This document shows positions 54,064 through 61,772 of a stretch of DNA of 64,000 bases, in pieces; within the stretch, counting starts at the first letter, position 1; each line of letters begins with the position of its first letter. The stretch is taken from assembly GCF_000275725.1 (NCBI RefSeq), contig NZ_AJTS01000036.1, positions 1 to 64,000 of the forward strand. The letters are read 5' to 3'. The notes beneath the pieces are model-generated. The model was not told the origin of the DNA and did no database searches. It saw only the letters and a list, made by a program, of their open reading frames with translations. This stretch comes from Vreelandella stevensii S18214. Its GTDB lineage: Bacteria > Pseudomonadota > Gammaproteobacteria > Pseudomonadales > Halomonadaceae. A program made the translations under genes and the position numbers.

Positions 54064-55380
54064 CTAACCCGCCAGATTCTTCACCAGCACCTTGGATTTA
54101 CGGGCGTGGTTGTAGGCCTCGCGTTTGAGGGGGGGCAGGTCTTCCAAGCTGGCGGCGCGGAAGCCGCGCTCCACGAACCAGTGGGCGGTATGGGTGGTGA
54201 GCACGAACATATCGGAAAGCCCTCGCTGGCGGGCGCGTCGTTCAAGGGCTTCGACCAGTCGCTCGCCGCGCTCGCCGCCCCGGTAGTTGCCATGCACGGC
54301 CACGCAGGCCAGCTCGCCCACGGTGGTCTCGGGGAAGACGTGCAGCGCCGCACAGCCGATCACCATGCCGTCGCGCTCGATGACCATGTAGTCGTCGATT
54401 TCATGCTCCAGACGCTCCCGGGAGCGGGCCACCAGCATGCCGCGCCGCTCCAGAGGTTCCAGCAGCTCCAGCAGGCCCGCCACGTCATTGAGCGTGGCCG
54501 GGCGAAGCTGCTCGTAGCGGTGCTGGGTGATCATGGTACCCACACCGTCGCGGGTGAACAGCTCCCCCAGCAGCGCATCATGGTTGCGCCAGGAGAGCAG
54601 ATGTGTGCGGGCCACGCCTTCCCGGGCGGCGGTGCAGGCGGCATTAAGATGGCGCGCCAGCTCGCTGCCGGGCGCGGCCTGCTGCAAGCGCGGTTCGGCT
54701 TCGAAAGGTGAAAGCTGGCGCAACAGCGCACCCTGCTCGTCTTCCAGGCCTTCGGATTCACCAAGCAGAATCAGCTTGTCTGCCTTGAGCGCCACGGCGG
54801 CGTGCTGAGCCACTTCCGAGGCGTCCAGGTCGAACACTTCTCCGGTGCTGGAGAACCCCAGCGGCGGCAGCAGCACCAGCGAGCCCTTCTCCAACAGCCC
54901 TTCGATGGCGCTGGCGCGCACCCGGCGCACCTCTCCACTGTGATCGAAGTCTACGCCTTCGCGCACGCCCAGCGGCTTGGCGGTGACCAGATTGCCGGAA
55001 ATCACGCTCAGCTCCACGCCGTGCAGCGGCGTGCTGGGCAGCCCCAACGAGAGCCGCGCTTCCAGCCAGAGCCGCTGATGCGCCGCTACCTGCTCCACAT
55101 GGGCCATCACGGCGCGGTCGGCGACCCAGCGGCCATCCACCCGAGTGGGTTCCACACCGGCGGCCGTCAACGCTTCATGCACCTGGGGGCGAATGCCGAA
55201 TACCACCACCAGGCGCACGCCCAGGGTGTGCAGCAAGGCCAGGTCCTGAATCAGCTGCTCTCCTCGGCCCGACGCCATGGCTTCGCCTTCAATCAGGATG
55301 ACAAAGGTTCGCCCCCGGTGGGCATTGATGTACGGGGAGGCATTACGAAACCAGTCGACAAAGGGGAAACGTGTGTCCAA
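54064..55380 (-). CDS. argA: N-acetylglutamate synthase (amino-acid N-acetyltransferase)
   Basis: A 438-residue ArgA. The N-terminal amino-acid-kinase domain (FVDWFRNASPYINAHRGRTF, GIRPQVHEAL, GVDFDHSGEVRRV, VLLPPLGFSSTGEVFDLDAS) binds arginine for feedback inhibition; the C-terminal GNAT domain (RPATLNDVAGLLELLEPLE, VGELACVAVHGNYRGGERGE, TTHTAHWFVERGF) makes N-acetylglutamate from glutamate and acetyl-CoA, the first step of arginine synthesis. Length and order match the family. Its 3' end adjoins a heptamer repeat. Confidence 0.97.
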   Translation of the reverse strand: MDTRFPFVDWFRNASPYINAHRGRTFVILIEGEAMASGRGEQLIQDLALLHTLGVRLVVVFGIRPQVHEALTAAGVEPTRVDGRWVADRAVMAHVEQVAAHQRLWLEARLSLGLPSTPLHGVELSVISGNLVTAKPLGVREGVDFDHSGEVRRVRASAIEGLLEKGSLVLLPPLGFSSTGEVFDLDASEVAQHAAVALKADKLILLGESEGLEDEQGALLRQLSPFEAEPRLQQAAPGSELARHLNAACTAAREGVARTHLLSWRNHDALLGELFTRDGVGTMITQHRYEQLRPATLNDVAGLLELLEPLERRGMLVARSRERLEHEIDDYMVIERDGMVIGCAALHVFPETTVGELACVAVHGNYRGGERGERLVEALERRARQRGLSDMFVLTTHTAHWFVERGFRAASLEDLPPLKREAYNHARKSKVLVKNLAG

Positions 55381-55437
55381 GGGCCGCTCTCCGGCAGCAG
55401 GTGAATGAAAGTAACCACGCTTACTTTAACAGAGCAT

Positions 55438-55500
55438 AAAAAACAGCGGCACCTTCTATTACAGCGATCTCCTGTCGAGACCGGCTGCCGAAGGTGCCGC
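55438..55500 (-). terminator. Terminator of the phosphate-transport operon
   Basis: On the minus strand GCGGCACCTTC and GAAGGTGCCGC (55500-55490 and 55456-55446) form an 11-bp stem with a 33-base loop, and TGTTTTTT follows. It lies 38 bases past the pit stop and just before argA. Confidence 0.8.
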
Positions 55501-55537
55501 CGTATACCCGCCAAGCGTTAGCCTGGGGAGAGGAGTA

Positions 55538-56803
55538 TCAGCCGAACATGCCCTTGAACATGAAGAAGAACACGATGGCCAACCCCGCCCCGGCGGGCAG
55601 GGTAATCAGCCAGGACATGACGATGGTGCCGATCACCCGCAGGTTCAGCGCCGCCATGCCGCGGGCCAGGCCCACGCCGAGGATCGCCCCCACCAGCGTG
55701 TGGGTGGTCGAGATAGGCAGCCCGGTGCCCGAGGCCAGCACCACAGTGGTGGCTGCCGCCAGCGTGGCGGCAAAGCCACGGCTGGGGGTCAGTTCGGTAA
55801 TGCCGGTGCCCACGGTGGCAATCACTTTATGGCCGTAGGTCACCAGGCCAAACACGATGCCGCCCCCACCCAGCACCAGTACCCACCAGGGCACCAGCGC
55901 GGCACTGTCGATCACGCCGTCACTGCGTACCACGCTGATCACCGCCGCCAGCGGGCCAACGGCGTTGGCCACGTCGTTGGAGCCGTGGGCAAACGCCATG
56001 GCACAGGCAGTGAAGATCATCAGCACGCCGAATACCCGTTCCACGTTGGCATAGCCGAAGTGGTCGCTGGCGCTCTGCACGTACTTGATACGCCGCTGCA
56101 TGACCACCCCGACGCCCATGATCACGATGCCGATCAGCATCGACAGCAGGAAGCTCTGGCCAAAGCTCAGGTCGAGGCCCACGTGGGTCAACCCCTTGGT
56201 GAGGGTGACCATGGAAACGATGAAGCCTACCAGGAACACATAGCCCGGCACGTAGCGCTTGGCGGCGGCAAACGGGTCCTTGTTCTCGAAAATCAGGTAC
56301 TGCACCGACTTGAACAGCACGAAGCCGATGGTGCCCGCCAGCAGCGGCGAGACGACCCAGCTGGAAGCAATGGTGCCCACGCGGCTCCAGGCCACGGCTT
56401 CCACGCCCAGGCCCACGGCACCAAAGCCCACGATGGCACCCACGATCGAGTGGGTGGTCGATACCGGCCAGCCTCGGGCCGAGGCAATCATCAGCCAGAT
56501 AGCCGCCGCCAGCAGGGCCGAAAGCATACCGTATACCAGCAGCTGCGGGTTGGCTTCCAGCAGTACCGGGTCCAGCATGCCGCCACGGATGGTGGCGGTG
56601 ACTTCGCCCCCGGCCAGCCAGGCCCCCAGAAACTCGAAAATGACCGCAATGATGATGGCTTGCTTGATGGTGATCGCTTTCGATCCCACCGAGGTGCCCA
56701 TGGCGTTCGCCACGTCGTTGGCACCCACCCCCCAGGCCATGAAGAAGCCAAACAGGCAGGCCAGAATGATAAAGATGTCGCCGTGCTGGACAATAATCTG
56801 CAT
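55538..56803 (-). CDS. pit: Inorganic phosphate transporter, Pit family
   Basis: A 421-residue membrane protein with the two PD001131 signatures of the PiT family: FFMAWGVGANDVANAMGTSV near the N-terminus and CAMAFAHGSNDVANAVGPLA in the second half, plus STTHSIVGAIVGFGAVGLG and STTHTLVGAILGVGLARGM. It imports metal-phosphate or Na-phosphate at low affinity. It lies nine bases after a DUF47 gene, the usual partner. This is the second phosphate carrier in 7 kb. Confidence 0.96.
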   Translation of the reverse strand: MQIIVQHGDIFIILACLFGFFMAWGVGANDVANAMGTSVGSKAITIKQAIIIAVIFEFLGAWLAGGEVTATIRGGMLDPVLLEANPQLLVYGMLSALLAAAIWLMIASARGWPVSTTHSIVGAIVGFGAVGLGVEAVAWSRVGTIASSWVVSPLLAGTIGFVLFKSVQYLIFENKDPFAAAKRYVPGYVFLVGFIVSMVTLTKGLTHVGLDLSFGQSFLLSMLIGIVIMGVGVVMQRRIKYVQSASDHFGYANVERVFGVLMIFTACAMAFAHGSNDVANAVGPLAAVISVVRSDGVIDSAALVPWWVLVLGGGGIVFGLVTYGHKVIATVGTGITELTPSRGFAATLAAATTVVLASGTGLPISTTHTLVGAILGVGLARGMAALNLRVIGTIVMSWLITLPAGAGLAIVFFFMFKGMFG

Positions 56804-56812
56804 GGGAGCCCC

Positions 56813-57493
56813 TTAGCGTGCGGTCAGGATCTGCAGGCGGCTGCCCACGCGTTCGGCGCGGTCGGAGACTTCGCCGACCCAGTCGATGATCTTGTATAGA
56901 AAGATCACATCCACGGGGGGAAGCTGGCTTTCCAGCTCGAAAAGACGGCGGCGAATCGCCACCTGCTGATCATCGGCCTGGTGCTCCAGCACGTGCAGCT
57001 CGCGGATCATGTTCTGCATCACGTCCGAGACGTTGCGCCCAAAGCCGGACTCCAGCAGGTCCTTCAACTCTTCCAACGCTTGGCGCGCCTGGGCCACGCA
57101 GGCCACACTGGTGGCCATGTACTCGCGCATCAAATCGGCCAGCTCGTCGGGCACGCGCATTTTACGGCCCAGCATGATGCCGGTAATGTCACGCACCTTG
57201 TTGGCGATCTTGTCCTGTACGCTGATCAAATCGAGCAGGTCCGAGCGCGAGACCGGCAGAAACATGCTGTTGGGCAGGTTGAGCCGCAGCTCGGTCTTGA
57301 GGGTGTCGGCTTCGTGCTCCAGAGTGGTCACCTGCTCGCGCAGCTCGGCGGCGGCGTCCCAGTCACCGGCAAGGGTCGCTTCGAAGAACGGCAGGAGGAG
57401 GTCGGCGCATTCATTGGCCTTGACGATGTGGGCCAGCAGCGGCTGGAATGGCGAGCGGCCAAACATCGCGGAAAAAGGGTTGGAGGTTACCAT
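56813..57493 (-). CDS. DUF47 / TIGR00153 PhoU-like regulator of phosphate transport
   Basis: A 226-residue helical protein: NPFSAMFGRSPFQPLLAHIV, LEHEADTLKTELRLNLPNSM, PVSRSDLLDLISVQDKIANK, and LPPVDVIFLYKIIDWVGEVS with SDRAERVGSRLQ at the end are the landmarks of TIGR00153. It is homologous in fold to PhoU and nearly always precedes a pit gene, as here. It probably modulates Pit activity. Confidence 0.94.
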   Translation of the reverse strand: MVTSNPFSAMFGRSPFQPLLAHIVKANECADLLLPFFEATLAGDWDAAAELREQVTTLEHEADTLKTELRLNLPNSMFLPVSRSDLLDLISVQDKIANKVRDITGIMLGRKMRVPDELADLMREYMATSVACVAQARQALEELKDLLESGFGRNVSDVMQNMIRELHVLEHQADDQQVAIRRRLFELESQLPPVDVIFLYKIIDWVGEVSDRAERVGSRLQILTAR

Positions 57494-57561
57494 AGAGCCT
57501 TTAGCCTGTTTTCGGGGAGCCTGGAAATGGCGGGCGACAGTATAAAGAGTGCGCTCGGCTT

Positions 57562-57590
57562 CGTCATAAAAAGTTCATTTAACCGTCATC
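57562..57590 (+). promoter_or_regulatory. Three-unit Pho-box-like array before the CYTH gene
   Basis: GTCAT (57563), TTCAT (57574) and GTCAT (57585) recur at exact 11-bp steps on the plus strand, separated by A/T-rich spacers as in PhoB sites. They lie 35-63 bases before the CYTH start and on its coding strand. CATAGA downstream may be a -10 box. Confidence 0.6.
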
Positions 57591-57624
57591 AATACGCAAC
57601 ATAGACCACTTGGCAGGAAGCGTC

Positions 57625-58521
57625 ATGACCCAACACCCTCATCCGGCGGCCCCTCAGGAAGTCGAACTGAAACTGGCCCTGGGGCCCGGCGCGCTCGACG
57701 CGCTGCTGGCCCATCCGCTCTTGGCAGAGCCGCCCCAGCAGCAGGCCTTGACCAACACCTATTTCGATACTCCCCAGGGCCATCTGGCCGCTGGCCGGGT
57801 CGCCGTTCGGCTGCGCCGACTGGGCCAGCGCGTGCTGCAAACGGTCAAGACCGCAGGCCAGGGCGGCGGCGGGCTATCGCGTCGTGAAGAGTGGGAGTGG
57901 CCGCTGGACGAGCACGCTCTCGACCAGGCCGGGCTGGCCAAGCTGCCGCCGTTTCAAGGGCCGTTGGCCGAGCAGATAGCGGCGCTGCAACCCACGCTGA
58001 GCACCGATTTCCACCGCCGTACCTGGCAGTTGGCATGGCAAGGCAGCGCCATCGAGCTGGTGGTGGACGAAGGGGAGATCGTGGCGGGTAGCGCCCGCGC
58101 CCCTATTGGCGAGGTCGAATTGGAGCTGAAAGAGGGCAGCGCCGATGCGCTATGGGGGTTGGCCCTGGCACTGGCAGAGCAGGTAGCACTGCGCCCTTCC
58201 GACAGCAGCAAGGCCGCCCGAGGCAATGCCCTGGGCCAGCAGCAGTGGACGCTGCCCGAAGCCAGCACCCCCAGCGCATGGCTGCACCGCGCCACCGTGG
58301 CGCTGGATGCCTTCCATGACAGTGGCCACCCCGAGCACCTGGCGGCGGCCCAACAGGCGCTGAGTGAACTGGCCCAGCACCCAACGCTGGATGACGCCGC
58401 ACAGCGCGAGGCCATCACGCTGACGGCCGAGCTGGGCTCCACCGGCCAGCCCACGGCGGCGTACGGCGTTGCAGCGTTGACGCTGGCCCGTCGCCTTGGT
58501 CAGCAAACCGCGCTACGCTGA
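57625..58521 (+). CDS. CYTH-domain inorganic triphosphatase, YgiF-like
   Basis: A 298-residue protein. The CYTH tunnel domain (residues 1-200) has the ExExK motif in QEVELKLAL, NTYFDTPQG, RVAVRLRR, TVKTAG, RREEWEW and EVELELKEG; the remaining 100 residues are helical and could be a short CHAD-like part (WLHRATVALDAFHDSGHPEH). E. coli YgiF hydrolyses tripolyphosphate. ATG at 57625 follows GGAAG. Preceded by a Pho-box-like array and next to pit/DUF47, it fits a phosphate or polyphosphate function. Confidence 0.88.
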   Translation: MTQHPHPAAPQEVELKLALGPGALDALLAHPLLAEPPQQQALTNTYFDTPQGHLAAGRVAVRLRRLGQRVLQTVKTAGQGGGGLSRREEWEWPLDEHALDQAGLAKLPPFQGPLAEQIAALQPTLSTDFHRRTWQLAWQGSAIELVVDEGEIVAGSARAPIGEVELELKEGSADALWGLALALAEQVALRPSDSSKAARGNALGQQQWTLPEASTPSAWLHRATVALDAFHDSGHPEHLAAAQQALSELAQHPTLDDAAQREAITLTAELGSTGQPTAAYGVAALTLARRLGQQTALR

Positions 58522-58559
58522 AACGCATCCCCCTTGGCCGCTTATTTCAGGACGAAACC

Positions 58560-59450
58560 ATGAGCTTTGACCTCAGCCCCGGTGCCGAAGGATTGCGCAC
58601 GCGGTTATTCCACGTGATTTTCGAGTCGGATACCCCGGGGGCCAAAGCGTTCGATATCGCCTTGATCATCGCCATCCTGCTGAGCGTGGCGGTGATTCTG
58701 CTGGGCAGCGTAGAGCAGTACGCCCAGCGCTATGACACGCTGTTTTTCTACATGGAGTGGATGTTCACGCTGCTGTTCAGCCTTGAGCTGCTGGTGCGCC
58801 TTTACTGCCTGGAACGGCCCACCGTCTACCTCAAGAGCTTTTACGGGGTGGTCGATGTGATTGCGATCATCCCCACCTGGCTGGTGCTGCTGTTGCCCGG
58901 CGCCCATGCGCTGGTGATCGTGCGGATTCTGCGCGTGCTGCGCATTTTCCGCATCCTGCGCCTGATGGAGTTCGTCGGCGAAGCACGGCTGCTGCTGGAT
59001 GCCCTGAAGCGCAGCCTGCGCCAGATTTTGCTGTTCTTTTTCAGCATTCTGATGCTGGTGACGCTGTTTGCCGCGCTGATGTACACCATCGAGTCCGACG
59101 AGGCAGGTTTCACCAGCATCCCGATCTCCATTTACTGGGCCATCGTCAGCATGACCACGGTGGGCTATGGCGACATCGTGCCCGCCACCCCACTGGGCAA
59201 GGCCATCACCGTCATCCTGATGCTGATTGGTTACTCGATCATTGCCGTGCCCACCGGGGTATTCTCGGCCCAGGTGATCCGCTCCATCCGCGAAGACCGC
59301 TACTCGGAAGAAGCCTGCCCCGGCTGCGGCCACGACCGTCACGAAAAGCGCGCACGCTACTGCCTGCGCTGCGGCACCTGGCTGGACGAAGAGAGCGAAG
59401 ACCCGCGCAAGCCCAAGGAAGAACCGCCCGAGGAAGCCCCCCAACAATAA
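58560..59450 (+). CDS. Voltage-gated potassium-channel-like protein with C-terminal zinc ribbon
   Basis: A 296-residue six-helix ion channel. S4 carries regularly spaced Arg (R122, R125, R128, R131, R134 in VRILRVLRIFRILR), and the pore has the K-selectivity filter TTVGYGD (199-205) after ESDEAGFTSIPISIYWAIVS. After S6 there is an unusual cytoplasmic zinc ribbon with C253-x2-C256 and C268-x2-C271, then an acidic tail. A Kv-type channel fits potassium balance of a halophile. The ribbon might sense metals or redox, or mediate assembly. Confidence 0.92.
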   Translation: MSFDLSPGAEGLRTRLFHVIFESDTPGAKAFDIALIIAILLSVAVILLGSVEQYAQRYDTLFFYMEWMFTLLFSLELLVRLYCLERPTVYLKSFYGVVDVIAIIPTWLVLLLPGAHALVIVRILRVLRIFRILRLMEFVGEARLLLDALKRSLRQILLFFFSILMLVTLFAALMYTIESDEAGFTSIPISIYWAIVSMTTVGYGDIVPATPLGKAITVILMLIGYSIIAVPTGVFSAQVIRSIREDRYSEEACPGCGHDRHEKRARYCLRCGTWLDEESEDPRKPKEEPPEEAPQQ

Positions 59451-59475
59451 CGCCAGCGCCGGGAGGCGCTGGCGT
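59450..59475 (+). terminator. Hairpin after the channel gene
   Basis: ACGCCAGCGCC (59450-59460), loop GGGA and GGCGCTGGCGT (59465-59475) form a perfect 11-bp stem that starts at the last base of the stop codon. No T-run follows, so it may protect the 3' end or slow RNA polymerase instead of a classical terminator. Confidence 0.55.
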
Positions 59476-59521
59476 CATGGCCAGCTGGAAAAAGGGCTTG
59501 TGAAAGAGAACGAGTGAAACG

Positions 59522-60142
59522 CTACTGGAAAGGCGTGGTGTCGCCGCGCCCTTCACGCACGATGGTCGGCGGCAGTTCGCGCAGGTCGATGACGCTGGTC
59601 GGGTCCAGGTGGCAAGCGCCGCCGTCGATGATCAGATCCAGATGTGCCCCAAAGCGCTCGCGGATCTCTTCCGGGTCGCTCATGGGCAGCGTTTCCCCCA
59701 CCGGAATCAGCGTCACGCTCATCAGCGGCTCACCCAGCGCTTCCAGCAAGGCGTGGGTAATCCGATGGTCCGGCACGCGCACCCCTATCGAGCGGCGCTT
59801 GGGGTGCAGCAGCAGGCGCGGCACTTCCGTGGTGGCATCCAGAATGTAGGTGTAAGGCCCCGGCGTGTGGGCTTTCAGCAGCCGGAACACGGCGTTGTCT
59901 ACCTTGGCGTAGGTACCGATCTCGGAAAGGTCCGAACACATCAGGGTGAAGTTGTGCTTGTCGTCCAGCGAGCGCAGCCATTTGATCTTCTCGATGGCCT
60001 TCTTTTCGCCCAGGTGGCAGCCCAGCGCATAGCCGGAATCCGTGGGGTACGCCACCACGCCCCCTTTTCGAATGATCTCGGTGGCCTGATCGATCAGCCG
60101 TTTTTGCGGGTTCTCGGGGTGAATCTGGAAATATTGGCTCAT
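59522..60142 (-). CDS. yciO: YciO/TsaC/Sua5-family protein
   Basis: A 206-residue YrdC-fold protein: MSQYFQIHPENPQKRLIDQA, GGVVAYPTDSGYALGCHLGE, KKAIEKIKWLR, LMCSDLSEIGTYAKVDN, LHPKRRSIGVRVPDH and a final VREGRGDTTPFQ. The wording is that of the YciO branch. The TsaC branch makes threonylcarbamoyl-AMP for tRNA t6A; YciO has the same fold and an unclear role. ATG at 60142 follows AGGAG. It lies beside the PHP phosphatase gene as in E. coli (yciV-yciO). Confidence 0.92.
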   Translation of the reverse strand: MSQYFQIHPENPQKRLIDQATEIIRKGGVVAYPTDSGYALGCHLGEKKAIEKIKWLRSLDDKHNFTLMCSDLSEIGTYAKVDNAVFRLLKAHTPGPYTYILDATTEVPRLLLHPKRRSIGVRVPDHRITHALLEALGEPLMSVTLIPVGETLPMSDPEEIRERFGAHLDLIIDGGACHLDPTSVIDLRELPPTIVREGRGDTTPFQ

Positions 60143-60223
60143 CGCTTGCTCCTGCCGTTCGGCGGTCCGTTCGTTGCACATTCGTTAGCGCGATACCGAC
60201 AGCTTAGCCGATACGGCGCGTGA

Positions 60224-61168
60224 TCACCCAGCCGCCAGCATGCCCGGCGCGGCATCGCGCATGTGCGCCAGCCGGGGGTGTTCCCAGATGGGCGGTGCGG
60301 CGGTACGTGGCACCACGCTCATGCTGCCGGGGGCGGCGTGGCTGCCGGGAAAGTGAAAATCGCTGCCCAGCGAGGCGTACAGCGAGCGCTCCACCAGCTG
60401 ACGCGCCAGGTCACGGGTGCTGTCCGGGTTCTGCTGGCCGCTGACCAGCTCGACCGCCTCGCCCCCTGCGGCGGTGAAAGCATCCAGCAACAGGCCACGC
60501 TTGCGCCGGGTCAGCCCGTAGCGCAGCGGGTGGGCCAGCACCGCGACGCCGCCGGACGCCACCACCCAGCCCACGGCATCGGCAATTTCGGGCCAGTGGG
60601 CTTTCACATCGCCCTTCTTGCCGCTGCCCAGGTAGCGCTTGAAGGCTCCGGCCCAGTCGGCCACCACGCCTTCCGCCACCAAGGCACGGGCAAAATCCGG
60701 GCGCCCCAACGGGCGGTCGCTGCCTGCCTGGGCGCGGGCCTTGGCCAACGCATCGGGCAGGCCCATTTTCTCCAGCCGCTCGGCAATCACTTCAGCCCGC
60801 TGGATACGCGCCTGACGCTGCTGCTCCAGGCCCTCCACCAGCGCTCCCTGCAAGCCGCCCGGCATCAACGCCACCACGTGAATACCGATGCCCTGCCAGC
60901 GCGTGGATAACTCGCAGCCGGGCACCAGGCACAGGCCCGCCTGCTCGGCGGCCAGGCTGGCTTCTGCCGTGCCGTCCATGGTGTCGTGGTCGGTGAGGGC
61001 AATGTGCGTCATGCCTCGGGCGGCACACAGCGCCACCAGCTCGTCAGGCGGCAGCGCCCCATCCGAGGCGGTAGAGTGCATGTGCAAATCGACCGGGTAA
61101 CGCTGATCGGCATCGAACACACGGGGCAGTGCAGGGGGAAAAGCTTCAGGAAGTCGTGGCATTAGCAT
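60224..61168 (-). CDS. PHP-domain phosphatase, RnaseAM (YciV/TrpH)-like
   Basis: A 314-residue PHP-domain protein. Metal ligands are in [20 protein letters not shown] (H-x-H), [20 protein letters not shown] and later VLAHPLRYG and SDFHFPG. E. coli RnaseAM removes nucleotides from RNA 5' ends and hydrolyses 3',5'-bisphosphates such as pAp. ATG at 61168 (or 61162) precedes the domain; the frame is open further but without homology. It is followed by yciO and divergent from yciI, conserved linkage. Confidence 0.9.
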   Translation of the reverse strand: MLMPRLPEAFPPALPRVFDADQRYPVDLHMHSTASDGALPPDELVALCAARGMTHIALTDHDTMDGTAEASLAAEQAGLCLVPGCELSTRWQGIGIHVVALMPGGLQGALVEGLEQQRQARIQRAEVIAERLEKMGLPDALAKARAQAGSDRPLGRPDFARALVAEGVVADWAGAFKRYLGSGKKGDVKAHWPEIADAVGWVVASGGVAVLAHPLRYGLTRRKRGLLLDAFTAAGGEAVELVSGQQNPDSTRDLARQLVERSLYASLGSDFHFPGSHAAPGSMSVVPRTAAPPIWEHPRLAHMRDAAPGMLAAG

Positions 61169-61304
61169 GACGCCGTGTGGCGAGTTTGTCAGAATAGGCG
61201 TGTGGTACAACAGCTCGCCATGGTGCGCGTTAACCAGCACGCGGTCAATGCCGGGAGCGATTGCAAGGCTTCCCCAACCGCACTGCCTTCAAGGAGTTAT
61301 CCCT

Positions 61305-61604
61305 ATGCTGTATGCAATTATCAGTGAAGATGTGGCCAATAGCCTGGAGCGCCGACTGGCCGCCCGCCCGGACCACCTGGCACGGCTGGAAGCGCTGCGT
61401 GACGAAGGCCGTCTGGTATTGGCTGGCCCCCACCCGGCCATCGACACCGACAACCCCGGCGAAGCGGGCTTTAGCGGCAGCCTGGTGGTGGCCGAGTTCG
61501 ACAGCCTGGAAGCGGCCAAGGCGTGGGCGGATGCCGACCCTTACATCATTGCCGGGGTCTATGCCAAGGTAATTGTTAAGCCGTTCAAGAAAGTTTTGCC
61601 TTGA
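61305..61604 (+). CDS. yciI: YciI-family protein
   Basis: A 99-residue ferredoxin-like protein: [60 protein letters not shown] and [19 protein letters not shown]. The His and Asp typical of the YciI active site (R-P-x-H, D-P-Y) are present. E. coli YciI is a small dimer of unsettled, perhaps hydrolytic, function. AAGGAG precedes the ATG. It is followed by a perfect inverted repeat. Confidence 0.94.
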   Translation: MLYAIISEDVANSLERRLAARPDHLARLEALRDEGRLVLAGPHPAIDTDNPGEAGFSGSLVVAEFDSLEAAKAWADADPYIIAGVYAKVIVKPFKKVLP

Positions 61605-61637
61605 CCCACAAGGGCGACTGTGGAGGGTCCGCCTGCT

Positions 61638-61670
61638 TTTTCACAGAGCCTGTGGAAAACTCTGTGAAAA
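61638..61670 (+). terminator. Inverted repeat between yciI and mnmC
   Basis: TTTCACAGAG (61639-61648) and CTCTGTGAAA (61660-61669) form a perfect 10-bp stem with an 11-base loop, extendable by one A/T pair. There is a T-rich 5' arm but no 3' T-run on either strand, so its role as terminator is uncertain. Confidence 0.55.
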
Positions 61671-61772
61671 CACGGCGGACGCTTTTCTATAAGCCAGAGA
61701 TAGCGCCCTGCTGAACAAATTGATCATTTTTTGACCACCCTCGTTCACTCTTCGACCACCACGGATATTCGC

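Noticed and set aside
55700-56899. 399-codon plus-strand frame over pit and DUF47
   Set aside because: Antisense shadow, very rich in His, Gln and Arg.
61650-61660. DnaA-box-like TTTTCCACA (minus strand) as a sign of an origin
   Set aside because: A single imperfect box, no cluster, no AT-rich unwinding region, no dnaA or gidA nearby.
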